Below, piece by piece: positions 34,201-42,659 of a stretch of 64,000 nt of DNA. Below the pieces are notes generated by a model. The model saw only the letters and a list, made by a program, of their open reading frames with translations, searched no databases and was not told the DNA's origin. The stretch is from Evansella caseinilytica (GTDB lineage Bacteria; Bacillota; Bacilli; Bacillales; Salisediminibacteriaceae). Positions within the stretch are counted from its first letter, which is position 1; each line of letters opens with the position of its first letter. The stretch covers positions 372,001 to 436,000 of the forward strand of contig NZ_FNPI01000001.1 of assembly GCF_900107275.1 (NCBI RefSeq). The letters run 5' to 3'. The position numbers and the translations under genes are program-made.

Positions 34201-34441
34201 GGTGTCTCAAAAGGTGTTTTTCCCTTTTGAGACGCCCGCGAAGCAATGAGCGAAGCCGCTGCATCTTTTCAAAATCCCGATAGGAGTGGTTTTTTCCTAT
34301 CGAGCGCGCAGCGACGAGCACAGCTAAGATGCCTTTCCCATCGAGTTGTCTCGACGGATAGTCATCTTAGCTGTGCTTGCAGAGGAAGAGACAAGCACGG
34401 CGCCATTGCCTTTTTTTATCGTTTTGGCTTTTGACCCAGCC
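34201..34441 (+). repeat. Repeat family B, full copy, with terminator-like hairpin
   Basis: Starts with the hairpin GTCTCAAAAGG/CCTTTTGAGAC (34201-34236), which can also stop pdaA transcription. It runs through GAAGCAATGAGCGAAGCC and GATAGGAGTGGTTTTTTCC to TTTTGGCTTTTGACCCAGCC. It is the uninterrupted version of the copy at 58081-58650 and shows what the target looked like before the nested insertion there. Confidence 0.75.
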
Positions 34442-34479
34442 GCGTAGGCAGGATGATCGAAGCGACGCACTTAGTTTAT

Positions 34480-34519
34480 GAGGACAAACTGTAGACGGAA
34501 GCTCTGTCGAATGTCCTCA
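34480..34519 (+). repeat. Single GAGGACAA...GTCCTC hairpin unit
   Basis: One unit related to the three tandem 52-bp units at 19384-19534. As there, it lies shortly after a family B repeat. The rest of the gap up to 34671 shows nothing recognisable. Confidence 0.55.
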
Positions 34520-34671
34520 AGAGCAGTTGCGGCCTACCTTTCCCCCATTTCTCCATCAAGAAATTTCTGTTTTTTTATGAAAAGCAGTAGTATGGAATCT
34601 TTACTATTCCCCTTACCCGTTTTTTCCGCTAGCCGGCGATGTTAGCCTAGTGGCAACGGGCAACGAGAAAA

Positions 34672-34700
34672 AGGCGGCACAGGCACCGCCGGCTGCCACC
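34672..34700 (-). terminator. Terminator of GAF-domain gene
   Basis: On the minus strand GGCGGTGCC and TGTGCCGCC form a compact stem followed by TTTTTCTCG, 30 bases after the stop codon. Confidence 0.75.
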
Positions 34701-34728
34701 CCTTCTATTATAACAGCCGAAAAACAAA

Positions 34729-35094
34729 TCAATTGGCAAAGCTCATTTCGCCAATGGCCGCCGCGATCGTTTCAAGGGTACTCACATCCGTCACATCAAA
34801 GGCAATCGCCTGCCGAGTGCGGACAACCATCATCCCGATCCTATCGCTGTCCGAGGACTTAATCGGAAATTTCAGTTCCCCGTTTGCTTCCCAGGTTAAG
34901 TCATTTTCTCTGTCAGAAGCCGCCAGTAAGCGCATTTTTTCTTCGTCTTTCTGTAAATAAATACCTGCCCAATCGATGTAAGGCACTTGCTCCACCAAAG
35001 AGTTCACTGTTTTTTCTAAAACATTTTGCAAATTTTTCTTTTTATACACCTCTGCCATGATTTGTAAAGAGGCAATATCAGTAGGAATGGACAC
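34729..35094 (-). CDS. GAF-domain protein
   Basis: 121 residues making up a single GAF domain (VLEKTVNSLVEQVPYIDWAGIYLQK, LKFPIKSSDSDRIGMMVVRTRQ). It is shorter than the free-methionine-sulfoxide reductases and has no cysteine at all, so that activity is excluded. It may bind a small ligand. GTG at 35094 is preferred: AAGGAGAG lies 6 bases before it and directly abuts an ATG two codons upstream. Confidence 0.7.
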   Translation of the reverse strand: MSIPTDIASLQIMAEVYKKKNLQNVLEKTVNSLVEQVPYIDWAGIYLQKDEEKMRLLAASDRENDLTWEANGELKFPIKSSDSDRIGMMVVRTRQAIAFDVTDVSTLETIAAAIGEMSFAN

Positions 35095-35229
35095 AAACAT
35101 CTCTCCTTATCATTGTTTGTACGTTCATTTTAGCAAAGGACAAGCCAATAAAGGACTGGGAAGTTAAGGAAGCAGGCAAAATGTGATAAACTGTTGTAGA
35201 ACGAACGATGGCAAAAAGGCGGTGGACAG

Positions 35230-36099
35230 ATGAACGAACGCATTGAAGTACAAGGGCCGTACAATTTTCGCCAGGCCCTGAAAAGACTTACCATTGATCC
35301 GTTGCAGGACCTGGATTTGGAAGCGGAGGCAATAAAAATTCCGATGATGGTTGACGAAAAGCCGGTCGGTGTAGCCGTTCAGCAGACAGGTACTTTTGAA
35401 AAACCGGTATTTCATATAAAAACAACATCCAGAGTAGACGAAAAAAAGGTGATTGATCAACTGAACGATATTTTTCATTGGGATACACCGCTGGAAACGA
35501 TTCACGAACATTTCCAGCAATCCGATTTAGCTCCGCTTTTCACGAAATACCGCGGGACTCCGTTTGTATGTGATTTCAGCTTGTACGGCTGTTTAATGAA
35601 AACGATCATTCACCAGCAATTGAACATGGCATTTGCTTATGAATTGACGAAACGCTTTCTCACAACATTCGGCTTTCAGCATGACGGACTCTGGTATTAC
35701 CCGGATCCGGAAAAAGTAAGCCAGCTGACGTTGGCACAACTAAGAGCGCTGCAGTTTAGCCAGCGAAAGGCGGAATATGTCATTGACACATCGCGAATGA
35801 TTGTGGAAGGAAAGCTGAATTTGGATAGTTTTGCAGCATGTGACGATGAAGAAATCGTGGAACAGCTTGTGGCTCTTCGCGGAATCGGCCGCTGGACGGC
35901 GGAATGCTTTCTCATGTTCGGGATGGGAAGGCTCGATCTTTTTCCGCACCAGGATATCGGTATTCAAAACGGATTGAAAAAGTTTTACCGCCTGGAAAAC
36001 AAGCCGCTGACAGAATATATGCTGGAAAAATCAGCAGCTTGGAAACCGTATCGTACATACGCCTCTCTTTATATATGGGAGAGCTTGGAGACAGAATAA
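35230..36099 (+). CDS. yfjP: DNA-3-methyladenine glycosylase, AlkA-type
   Basis: 289 residues. The helix-hairpin-helix/GPD motif is seen as LVALRGIGRWTAECFLMFG followed by the catalytic-region HQDIGIQNGLKKFY near residue 237. It excises alkylated bases in base-excision repair. The length and N-terminal domain suit the AlkA/YfjP group. ATG 6 bases after an imperfect ribosome site (GGCGGTGG). The next gene starts 15 bases after its stop, so they form an operon, as do yfjP and rlmCD in B. subtilis. Confidence 0.85.
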   Translation: MNERIEVQGPYNFRQALKRLTIDPLQDLDLEAEAIKIPMMVDEKPVGVAVQQTGTFEKPVFHIKTTSRVDEKKVIDQLNDIFHWDTPLETIHEHFQQSDLAPLFTKYRGTPFVCDFSLYGCLMKTIIHQQLNMAFAYELTKRFLTTFGFQHDGLWYYPDPEKVSQLTLAQLRALQFSQRKAEYVIDTSRMIVEGKLNLDSFAACDDEEIVEQLVALRGIGRWTAECFLMFGMGRLDLFPHQDIGIQNGLKKFYRLENKPLTEYMLEKSAAWKPYRTYASLYIWESLETE

Positions 36100-36114
36100 G
36101 CAGCAGAGGCAGAG

Positions 36115-37539
36115 GTGGAAGAAGTGAAACAGCAGCAGAAGAAAAAAAGGGCATACCCGCAACAAGAGCAACAGATAGCCGTCGCTCCAGGTCAGAGGTT
36201 TCCATTGACGATAAAGCGGCTGGGCATTGATGGCGAGGGAGTCGGTTTTTTCAAACGGCAAGTCGTGTTTGTTCCGGGTGCGCTCCCGGGAGAGGAAATT
36301 GTGTGTGAAGTGACGAAAACAAAAGGAAAGTTTGCGGAGGGCAGAATCGTAAAACTGCGCAAATCTTCCGAGGAACGGATAGCCCCGCCGTGTCCTGTCT
36401 TTGACGCGTGCGGCGGATGCCAGCTGCAGCATTTCACCTACAATGGTCAGCTACGTGAAAAGAAGGACATTGTTCGACAGGCGTTTGAACGCTATACTAA
36501 GCTGGATCTGGACAGCCTTGATTTTCGCGACACCATCGGTATGGAAGAGCCGTGGAATTACCGAAACAAAAGTCAAATGCAGGTGGGAAGTGACAATGGG
36601 AAGGTTATCGCCGGTCTGTACAGCATAAACACGCATCAGCTCATTGATATTCCTGATTGCGCGGTCCAGCATCCGCAGACGAATAAAGTAACGAATGTGG
36701 TGAAGCAGCTCGCTAACGATTTAAATATTCCGCCGTATAACGAGCGGAAACGGACCGGAGTATTGCGGACCATCGTGACGAGAGTCGGCTTTGAAAGCGG
36801 AGAGTATCAAGTTGTTCTTGTTACAGCCACTAAAACAGTGCCGAAGCTGGAACTGCTTGTTGAAGAAATAAAGCGGCGCCTTCCGGATGTCACATCGATT
36901 ATGCAAAACATCCAGCCGAAAAAGACATCGCTTGTTTTTGGGGAAGAAACGCTTCCGCTGTATGGCAAGGAAAAAATCGAAGAGCGTATGAGCGACTTTC
37001 GCTTCGACCTTTCCCCACGAGCATTTTTCCAGCTGAATCCGATTCAGACAAAGAAGTTGTATGATAAGGTGAAGGAAGCGGCGCGCCTTACCGGCAAAGA
37101 AAAGGTCGTTGATGCTTATTGCGGTGTCGGCACGATTGGGCTGTGGCTTGCCGACGGCGCAGGTGAGCTGCGCGGAATGGATGTGATTGAAGAGGCGATT
37201 CAGGACGCCAGGAAAAACGCGGAGGCTCACGGTGTCCGGCACGCTTTGTATGTCACGGGAAAAGCGGAAACGTGGCTGCCGAAATGGGAAAAACAAGGCT
37301 GGCATCCGGATGTCGTCATCGTCGATCCGCCGAGAACCGGATTGGACCGGTCGCTGATTGACACGCTGCTGCGAGTGAAGCCTGAGCGGATCGTTTACGT
37401 TTCTTGCAATCCGTCCACACTGGCCAAAAACGTCAACGACTTGACAGCCGGCGGCTACGAATTGAAACTTCTCCAACCAGTGGACATGTTCCCGCATACC
37501 GCTCATGTGGAGTGCGTGGTGTTGATAGAGAGGAGGTAA
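36115..37539 (+). CDS. rlmCD: 23S rRNA (uracil-C5)-methyltransferase RlmCD
   Basis: 474 residues. TRAM RNA-binding domain at about 24-83 ([15 protein letters not shown]), iron-sulfur cysteines 93, 99 and 102 ([10 protein letters not shown]), SAM motif [12 protein letters not shown] (about 335-346), DPPRTGLD and the catalytic cysteine in VSCNPSTLA. In B. subtilis this enzyme methylates U747 and U1939. GTG start at 36115; a GTG three codons later is an alternative. The N-terminal 20 residues are lysine/glutamine-rich and probably disordered. Confidence 0.9.
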   Translation: MEEVKQQQKKKRAYPQQEQQIAVAPGQRFPLTIKRLGIDGEGVGFFKRQVVFVPGALPGEEIVCEVTKTKGKFAEGRIVKLRKSSEERIAPPCPVFDACGGCQLQHFTYNGQLREKKDIVRQAFERYTKLDLDSLDFRDTIGMEEPWNYRNKSQMQVGSDNGKVIAGLYSINTHQLIDIPDCAVQHPQTNKVTNVVKQLANDLNIPPYNERKRTGVLRTIVTRVGFESGEYQVVLVTATKTVPKLELLVEEIKRRLPDVTSIMQNIQPKKTSLVFGEETLPLYGKEKIEERMSDFRFDLSPRAFFQLNPIQTKKLYDKVKEAARLTGKEKVVDAYCGVGTIGLWLADGAGELRGMDVIEEAIQDARKNAEAHGVRHALYVTGKAETWLPKWEKQGWHPDVVIVDPPRTGLDRSLIDTLLRVKPERIVYVSCNPSTLAKNVNDLTAGGYELKLLQPVDMFPHTAHVECVVLIERR

Positions 37540-37589
37540 GTTACAATCAGTGGTTTAGATGTTTTAGATATAAATTAAGAGTAAGCAAT

Positions 37590-37622
37590 GTTCCCTAGAC
37601 GAGCGTTTAGGGGATTTTTGTT
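37590..37622 (+). terminator. Terminator of glycosylase-rlmCD operon
   Basis: TTCCCTA and TAGGGGA form a stem with a loop of about 9 bases, followed by TTTTTG. Downstream base composition changes to strongly AT-rich. Confidence 0.65.
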
Positions 37623-37835
37623 TAGAAGGGGGGAGAAATTTTGCAGAATAAAGTTATTTTGCGAAAAGCAATACAGTTTTTGGTGCTAATGTGCCGATAG
37701 AAAGATATTAGTAATGAATAAAAGACAGTATATATGTTTATGATACATTATGTGTAATATATAATATTATATGATAAATTGAAGCAGATAAATGTTCTTT
37801 TGTATTGGGACAAATATTTGTGTGGGGGCTAAGAT

Positions 37836-39314
37836 ATGAGGAAGTTGATGATTTGCGTATCATTTTTAATTGTGTTGATTACTCCATTCCTTCTAGATTA
37901 TAACATTTTAACAAAAAATGAAGATATTCATAGCATGATCGAAAATTTGGAAGAAAAAGCTCCTACTTTATTAAAAAAATACAATATACCTGGAGCATCA
38001 ATAGCATTAATAGAAAATGGTGAGCTCAGATGGATAGGTACTTTTGGGTATGCAGATGTTGAAGAAAAAATTGAAATACATAAAGATACAGTTTTCCAAG
38101 TGGCATCTATCTCAAAATCAGTTACTGCTCTTGGAATAATGAAACTCGTAGAAGATGGTATATTAAACTTGGATGACCCCATCGAGAAATACATAACAAG
38201 ATGGCAAATTCCTGAGTCGAAATATAGCAAGAATGGGGTTACGATCAGAAGGTTGTTAAGTCATACAGCAGGACTATCCAGAGGAGGAGGTTATCCGGGA
38301 TATGAACCAGTTAATGAGCTGCCATCATTAGAACAATCTCTTAGTGGAATTGGTGGAGGTTCTCGGCCAGTTGAATTGATTAATGAACCAGGAACCAAAT
38401 ATTACTATTCTGGTGGAGGATATAATTTGCTGCAGCTGTTAATCGAAGAGGTAACTGGTAAAGAATTTGCTACTTATATGGATGAAGCAGTACTTACTCC
38501 TTTAGGCATGGAGGATAGTAGTTTTAAGTGGATAGAGAAGCTTCATCATAGAACGGCTAAGGCATACAATACAAACTTAGAGTCACTGCCCAACTATTTG
38601 TTTATAGAAAAGGCAGCAGCAGGGTTATATACAACCATTGAGGATCTGAGTAAATTCGTAATTACAGAAATTGATAATTATGAAGATGACTATTTCTTAA
38701 GACAAGAGACAATTCGAGAGATGTATAGCCCTGTATTAGAAATTGGAGGGTTAGAAGGGTTTATCTATGAAACTACAGCACTAGGTCATTTTGTAAACAC
38801 TGATAAAAACAACAGACTTTTAGTTGCTCATGATGGAGGTAACAAGGGGTGGAAAGCAAATTTCTCACTAGCGCCTAATACCGGAGATGGAGTTGTGATA
38901 TTAACTAATGGGGATAATGGCACATATCTAATCAATGAAGTGTTGAGTTCTTGGTATTATAAAGTGTTTCAAGACAAACATGCCCTTGACAAGTTAGGTC
39001 ATAAAGTAAATGCTGCTATAGTTTCAATGTCCTCAGTTTTAATGTTATGGTCTGTACTTGTGTTACTCCAATTATATAGCGCTTTGAGAATGGGTAAGAG
39101 AGGAATCCTAGATTTGAAGAACAAAACTCAGTTTCTAGTAAAATGTGCAGTAAGCCTAGCTTTAGTGTACATCACCTATTTGCTGAGTATACACATCGTG
39201 CCAATAGTAAGCCCTGGAATAGGTAAAATATTAGCTGTATCTGTATTTATAAGAGTGCTAGTAGGAATTTTACAGCTGTTTATTACTAAAAGAGGAAATA
39301 GTATAAGTGTATAA
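37836..39314 (+). CDS. Beta-lactamase-family serine hydrolase with C-terminal membrane helices
   Basis: 492 residues. One N-terminal membrane segment, then a class C beta-lactamase/PBP-like domain with the nucleophile motif SISK (Ser 91, Lys 94), KYYYSGGGYNLLQ as the tyrosine motif and AHDGGNKGW as the third motif. Three to four membrane segments close the protein (from about 390). The catalytic domain lies outside the cell. Such proteins include esterases, D-aminopeptidases and PBP4*-like enzymes; no clear sign of antibiotic resistance. First gene of the AT-rich region. Confidence 0.82.
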   Translation: MRKLMICVSFLIVLITPFLLDYNILTKNEDIHSMIENLEEKAPTLLKKYNIPGASIALIENGELRWIGTFGYADVEEKIEIHKDTVFQVASISKSVTALGIMKLVEDGILNLDDPIEKYITRWQIPESKYSKNGVTIRRLLSHTAGLSRGGGYPGYEPVNELPSLEQSLSGIGGGSRPVELINEPGTKYYYSGGGYNLLQLLIEEVTGKEFATYMDEAVLTPLGMEDSSFKWIEKLHHRTAKAYNTNLESLPNYLFIEKAAAGLYTTIEDLSKFVITEIDNYEDDYFLRQETIREMYSPVLEIGGLEGFIYETTALGHFVNTDKNNRLLVAHDGGNKGWKANFSLAPNTGDGVVILTNGDNGTYLINEVLSSWYYKVFQDKHALDKLGHKVNAAIVSMSSVLMLWSVLVLLQLYSALRMGKRGILDLKNKTQFLVKCAVSLALVYITYLLSIHIVPIVSPGIGKILAVSVFIRVLVGILQLFITKRGNSISV

Positions 39315-39339
39315 CTTAAGTAGTAACTACAGAGAAAAT

Positions 39340-39498
39340 ATGCTTCCTCGCTAATTCATGTGGAAAGGAAGAATAGACTTGGAGATTTTATATGGAGTGG
39401 CGGGCATGATCGCATGAATAGCGAAAGCCAATATCCAATGATACTGGTGGCTTGGCTAGTGTGTCATGCCCGCAGAGGCTCTATGTCAAATCGACGAT
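39340..39498 (+). repeat. Repeat G, copy 1
   Basis: TTCATGTGGAAAGGAAGAAT, GATTTTATATGGAGTGG and GTCATGCCCGCAGAGGCTC recur in the same order at 42191-42308 with few changes; copy 1 has about 40 extra bases in the middle. No coding role is seen. The two copies bracket the aldo/keto reductase remnant, a TetR gene and a membrane-protein gene. Confidence 0.65.
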
Positions 39499-39906
39499 GT
39501 TTCTATAATTTTTTCTCTATTCTCATACCAAATAGCGAAGAGACGAAAATATTAATTGGAACATCCTAATTCACATTTGCAGTGGCAAGTAATCGGCACC
39601 GATCTTGGAACTTAAAACAAAATGCTGTAACGAGGGAGCAATTAGCTATAATAAATCAGGCGTGTTGATTAACCAATAAAAACCAAAAAAGAATAGAAAA
39701 AAGGACACTTCTGCTCGAAAACAATTTGCCCATTGATTGGCGTTCTGAAATAGTCACTTTTTTGAAAAACTCCAAGTTTCGGGAACAAGTCTGTCTAATT
39801 TGGATAATCAACACTCTTGATTGTTAGGATAAATAGAAAAGCCCCCAATCGGAGCCTTTTTTAATAATATATAGGTATAAAGGTTATGGCGTTTTGGTCA
39901 AATTAA
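39499..39906. other. AT-rich non-coding stretch
   Basis: About 400 bp without a supported gene. A hairpin AAAAGCCCCC...GGAGCCTTTTTT at 39837-39862 looks like a degenerate terminator shared by both strands. Confidence 0.4.
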
Positions 39907-40296
39907 TTATTTTCCTCTTGTAGCATCGTAGTTGTACACTCTTTTTACTTCACTTAGCAAGAAAGGATTGGGAATCAAACTTTTTCCAGTATCCATTTTA
40001 GCAATAGCATCCATATCAACTTAACTTAGAGTGAAATCTCATATTTTGAAGTTTTCCTCAGTCCGTTCTTTATGAACTGATTTTGGAATAACAATGACTC
40101 CTCTTTGGATATTCCACCGAAGCATGACTTGTGCAGTAGTTTTTCCATATTTTTTAGCAATTGTAGATAAAGTTTTTTCTTTAAAAATGTCACATTTTCC
40201 TTCGGAAAAAGGACCCCATGCTTGCGTTTGAACAACGAATTCTTTCATAATTTCCATAGCTTCAGCTTGTTGGAAAAGTAAATGTGTTGTTTCCAC
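39907..40296 (-). pseudogene. Aldo/keto reductase remnant (C-terminal part)
   Basis: The minus strand encodes VQTQAWGPFSEGK, KYGKTTAQVMLRWNIQRGV and VIPKSVHKERTEENFKI, the C-terminal half of an aldo/keto reductase (AKR5-like). The frame is then broken by two in-frame stops (at about 40038 and 40023) but continues with DMDAIAKMDTGKSL and ends YNYDATRGK. The N-terminal half, with the catalytic Asp, Tyr and Lys, is missing, so no enzyme is made. Confidence 0.85.
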
Positions 40297-40585
40297 TTTA
40301 CTCTATTCTTTTTATCAGTACTTTCATGAGTAAGTATAATAGTTAGAGTGGACTCTAAATCAAGTGAGAATTTTGTTAAATGAATGCTAAGTTTAAGACA
40401 AGTAGGAATAGAAACAGACCATTATTTTAACACCAAAAAATCGTGAAAAAAATGCGGAAAACGGCCATTATTTTTGAAACAAAAGGGAATTATTCACATA
40501 ATTCGAAGCGATTATCAAATTTAAAGTTAACTTTTTGTGAACCTTACTTGAAATGAAACGCATAAACTTATTTTTTTGTTATTAT

Positions 40586-40613
40586 ATTACCAATGGTAAT
40601 TACCATTGGTAAT
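40586..40613. promoter_or_regulatory. 28-bp perfect palindromic operator of TetR gene
   Basis: The left half ATTACCAATGGTAA is followed at once by its exact complement TTACCATTGGTAAT. Each half is itself nearly symmetrical (TTACCAATGGTAA), so two TetR dimers might bind. It lies 16 bases before the regulator's start, over the likely -10 region, implying autorepression. Confidence 0.8.
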
Positions 40614-40629
40614 GAAAGGGATGGATCAT

Positions 40630-41232
40630 GTGAAAAGGGCTAAGAATGATGTAAGTAAAGAACTAATCATTGAAACTGCATTGCGGCTGATTGAGCAAAA
40701 TAGAGGAATAAAAAATGTAAACCTAAGAGGAATTGCTAAAGAAATTGGCTGTGCCCATACAAATCTATACAATTATTTCAATAGTTTCGATGAAATAATT
40801 TGGGAAACACTGGGGCAGATATTACTTAAAATGATTGATTATGTAGAGATAAATATTGTCTCCGCAGCTAATGATGAAGAGAAGTTTTATGCCGCACTGA
40901 AAGCTATACTAGAATTCTCATTAATGCATCCAGGCTGGTATAGGATAGTCTGGTTTGAATCAATAGGTGGAACACCAACACCTCGAATTGCTGAAATATT
41001 GGTTAGACCAATGGATGGGCTTAATGATTTGCTTATAAAAGCCAGTGGTGGAATGCTGACAGATGAAAAAGCAAATAACGTTGCTAGTATACTGCATAGC
41101 TACTTGCACGGTGAAGTCTGTAAATTGATTAGCGACCGAAATCCTACAAGCTGCATGGAGGAGACATGTACAAGGATATTATCAAATCTAAAACAGTTAT
41201 ATCAATTGCTAATAACAGAGGAGGAACAATAG
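40630..41232 (+). CDS. TetR/AcrR-family regulator
   Basis: 200 residues. The N-terminal helix-turn-helix is clear (LRGIAKEIGCAHTNLYNYFNSFDEI, about 37-61), with a C-terminal ligand-binding helical bundle of the TetR_C type. The GTG at 40630 is chosen because AAAGGG lies 9 bases before it; upstream in-frame TTG and ATG codons fall inside the operator or on the ribosome site. The stop codon overlaps the GTG of the next gene (TAGTG), so regulator and membrane protein are co-translated. Confidence 0.82.
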   Translation: MKRAKNDVSKELIIETALRLIEQNRGIKNVNLRGIAKEIGCAHTNLYNYFNSFDEIIWETLGQILLKMIDYVEINIVSAANDEEKFYAALKAILEFSLMHPGWYRIVWFESIGGTPTPRIAEILVRPMDGLNDLLIKASGGMLTDEKANNVASILHSYLHGEVCKLISDRNPTSCMEETCTRILSNLKQLYQLLITEEEQ

Positions 41233-42068
41233 TGAAAGCTATATCTAGAAATTGGTGGAAAATTATGTTGATTATTATTGCAAGTATCTTGTCGAATATT
41301 GTTCTACATACAATTTCTCCCATAGAATCAGCCAATATCTCATTAGGAGAACCAAGTATCTTTGTAAAAAAAGATATGCTTATCCCTGCACTTTTAGTTT
41401 GGGAGGTGTTGACATTTAGCATATTTTCCCTCGTTTTTTTATTCATCCAAGAAAGACTTCCCGGTAAAAAGCTGAAGAAAGGCTTTTTATACGGTCTTTC
41501 CATAGGTGGGTTATACTTTATTGGAATGTTTGAATCGACGCTATTATTCGATACGACTGTATTTACCGAATTTTTGATGGGTCTGCCGGATTTTGTTTCC
41601 TTTGTACTTTCTGGCACTTTGCTAGGAATGGCCGTGGGAACTGACCAAATCCAGAAAAGTAGCAGCCATAATATATTAGTTGTTTTTATCATAGCCCTAT
41701 TTTATGTTGGTGGCAGGTACTTTGCTTACACTGTACTGGATATAAGCTCTGTGTATGATATAAAGCCGGCGGGAACGTTTTTCTGGACACTGGGTCTTGG
41801 ATTGTGGGTGGGAACGACCTATTTTCTTATGCAACCAGAAAACAGGGAGAAATCCATATTGTTTCAGGGCTTGTATTTTGGAGCTATTATCTTCGGATTA
41901 AATTGGTCGATGAATCATGTTTTTCTATTTACAATAATTGAATTTGACTTCGATTTGCTCATTCGCGCAGGTACGGACATACTCTTCACGATTATCGGTG
42001 TTTGTACTTATATGAAGCTGTTTAACAAAAGGACAAACCTAGATCAAAGTATCCCTCCTGCAAACTAG
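41232..42068 (+). CDS. Multi-pass membrane protein of unknown family
   Basis: 278 residues with seven to eight hydrophobic segments (for example LIIIASILSNIVLHTIS, FIIALFYVGGRYFAY, LYFGAIIFGLNWSMNHVF) and short loops. No transporter signature is recognised. GAGGAGG precedes the GTG, which overlaps the TetR stop. Co-expression with a self-repressing TetR suggests a substrate-induced efflux or envelope function; this is inference. Confidence 0.6.
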   Translation: MKAISRNWWKIMLIIIASILSNIVLHTISPIESANISLGEPSIFVKKDMLIPALLVWEVLTFSIFSLVFLFIQERLPGKKLKKGFLYGLSIGGLYFIGMFESTLLFDTTVFTEFLMGLPDFVSFVLSGTLLGMAVGTDQIQKSSSHNILVVFIIALFYVGGRYFAYTVLDISSVYDIKPAGTFFWTLGLGLWVGTTYFLMQPENREKSILFQGLYFGAIIFGLNWSMNHVFLFTIIEFDFDLLIRAGTDILFTIIGVCTYMKLFNKRTNLDQSIPPAN

Positions 42069-42140
42069 AAAACTTGAATCCAAAGGGAGGAGTTGCTTTG
42101 AGTTAAATGAAAACCGATAATCAAAGAAAGTTTGTAAACC
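42060..42140 (+). repeat. Direct repeat D, copy 1
   Basis: About 80 bp from GCAAACTAG through AAAGGGAGGAGTTGCTTTG to GTTTGTAAACC, repeated at 49456-49537 with four differences and one single-base gap. The first nine bases are the final codons (A-N-stop) of the membrane-protein gene, so copy 2 appears to be a duplicated gene end. The copies bracket the PTS operon. Confidence 0.8.
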
Positions 42141-42190
42141 GAACCAATTTCATAATTGCTTGTTTCAGAAACGGGCAGAATTTTAAAATT

Positions 42191-42308
42191 TATGCTTCTT
42201 CGCTAATTCATGTGGAAAGGAAGAATAGGCTTGGAGATATTATATGGAGTGGCTGGCTTCCTGGCAAGAAAGTCATGCCCGCAGAGGCTCCATGTCGAAG
42301 CTGTATGG
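42191..42308 (+). repeat. Repeat G, copy 2
   Basis: Shorter partner of the repeat at 39340-39498. See that entry for shared blocks. Frames through it show no known protein. Confidence 0.6.
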
Positions 42309-42573
42309 ATTTATACAAGCATTAGAAAAGACCACATAAAAACAAAAAACGAAGAAAGAATAAGAATAAGAGAGCTTATGTCCAAAGTTCGGGGGGAATC
42401 CGATAAAAGCTAACACATTTACTAAAAAGCGAGCGAATATGAGTTTTTCTAAAAAGTAGAGGTGTTTTATTCCAAAAAATGTATAAGAGCCACTTTTGAC
42501 GGAGGGGAGGACATGTGTTTTTCCCTTTATTGACGCTTATTTCGACGCTCTTAAAAAACTTTCTTGAAACGCC

Positions 42574-42605
42574 AAAAAAAGTGACCGTTGCAACGGTCAT
42601 TTTTC
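42574..42605. terminator. Bidirectional terminator upstream of PTS operon
   Basis: TGACCGTTGCAACGGTCA is a perfect 18-bp palindrome with AAAAAAAG on the left and TTTTTC on the right. It insulates the PTS operon from upstream transcription. Confidence 0.75.
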
Positions 42606-42606
42606 A

Positions 42607-42620
42607 GGGAAGCGTTTTCT
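42607..42620 (+). promoter_or_regulatory. Candidate cre site of PTS operon
   Basis: GGGAAGCGTTTTCT resembles the CcpA site (TGAAARCGYTTTCA), matching the core. It lies 40 bases before the regulator gene, between the terminator and the likely promoter, a usual place for catabolite repression of a sugar operon. Confidence 0.5.
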
Positions 42621-42659
42621 TTAAAATGGGTTACTATAAAAACAAGGGAGGCGTGGGCT

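Noticed and set aside
36721-37506. 261-codon minus-strand frame inside rlmCD
   Set aside because: It is a shadow of rlmCD; the plus-strand protein has all catalytic motifs.
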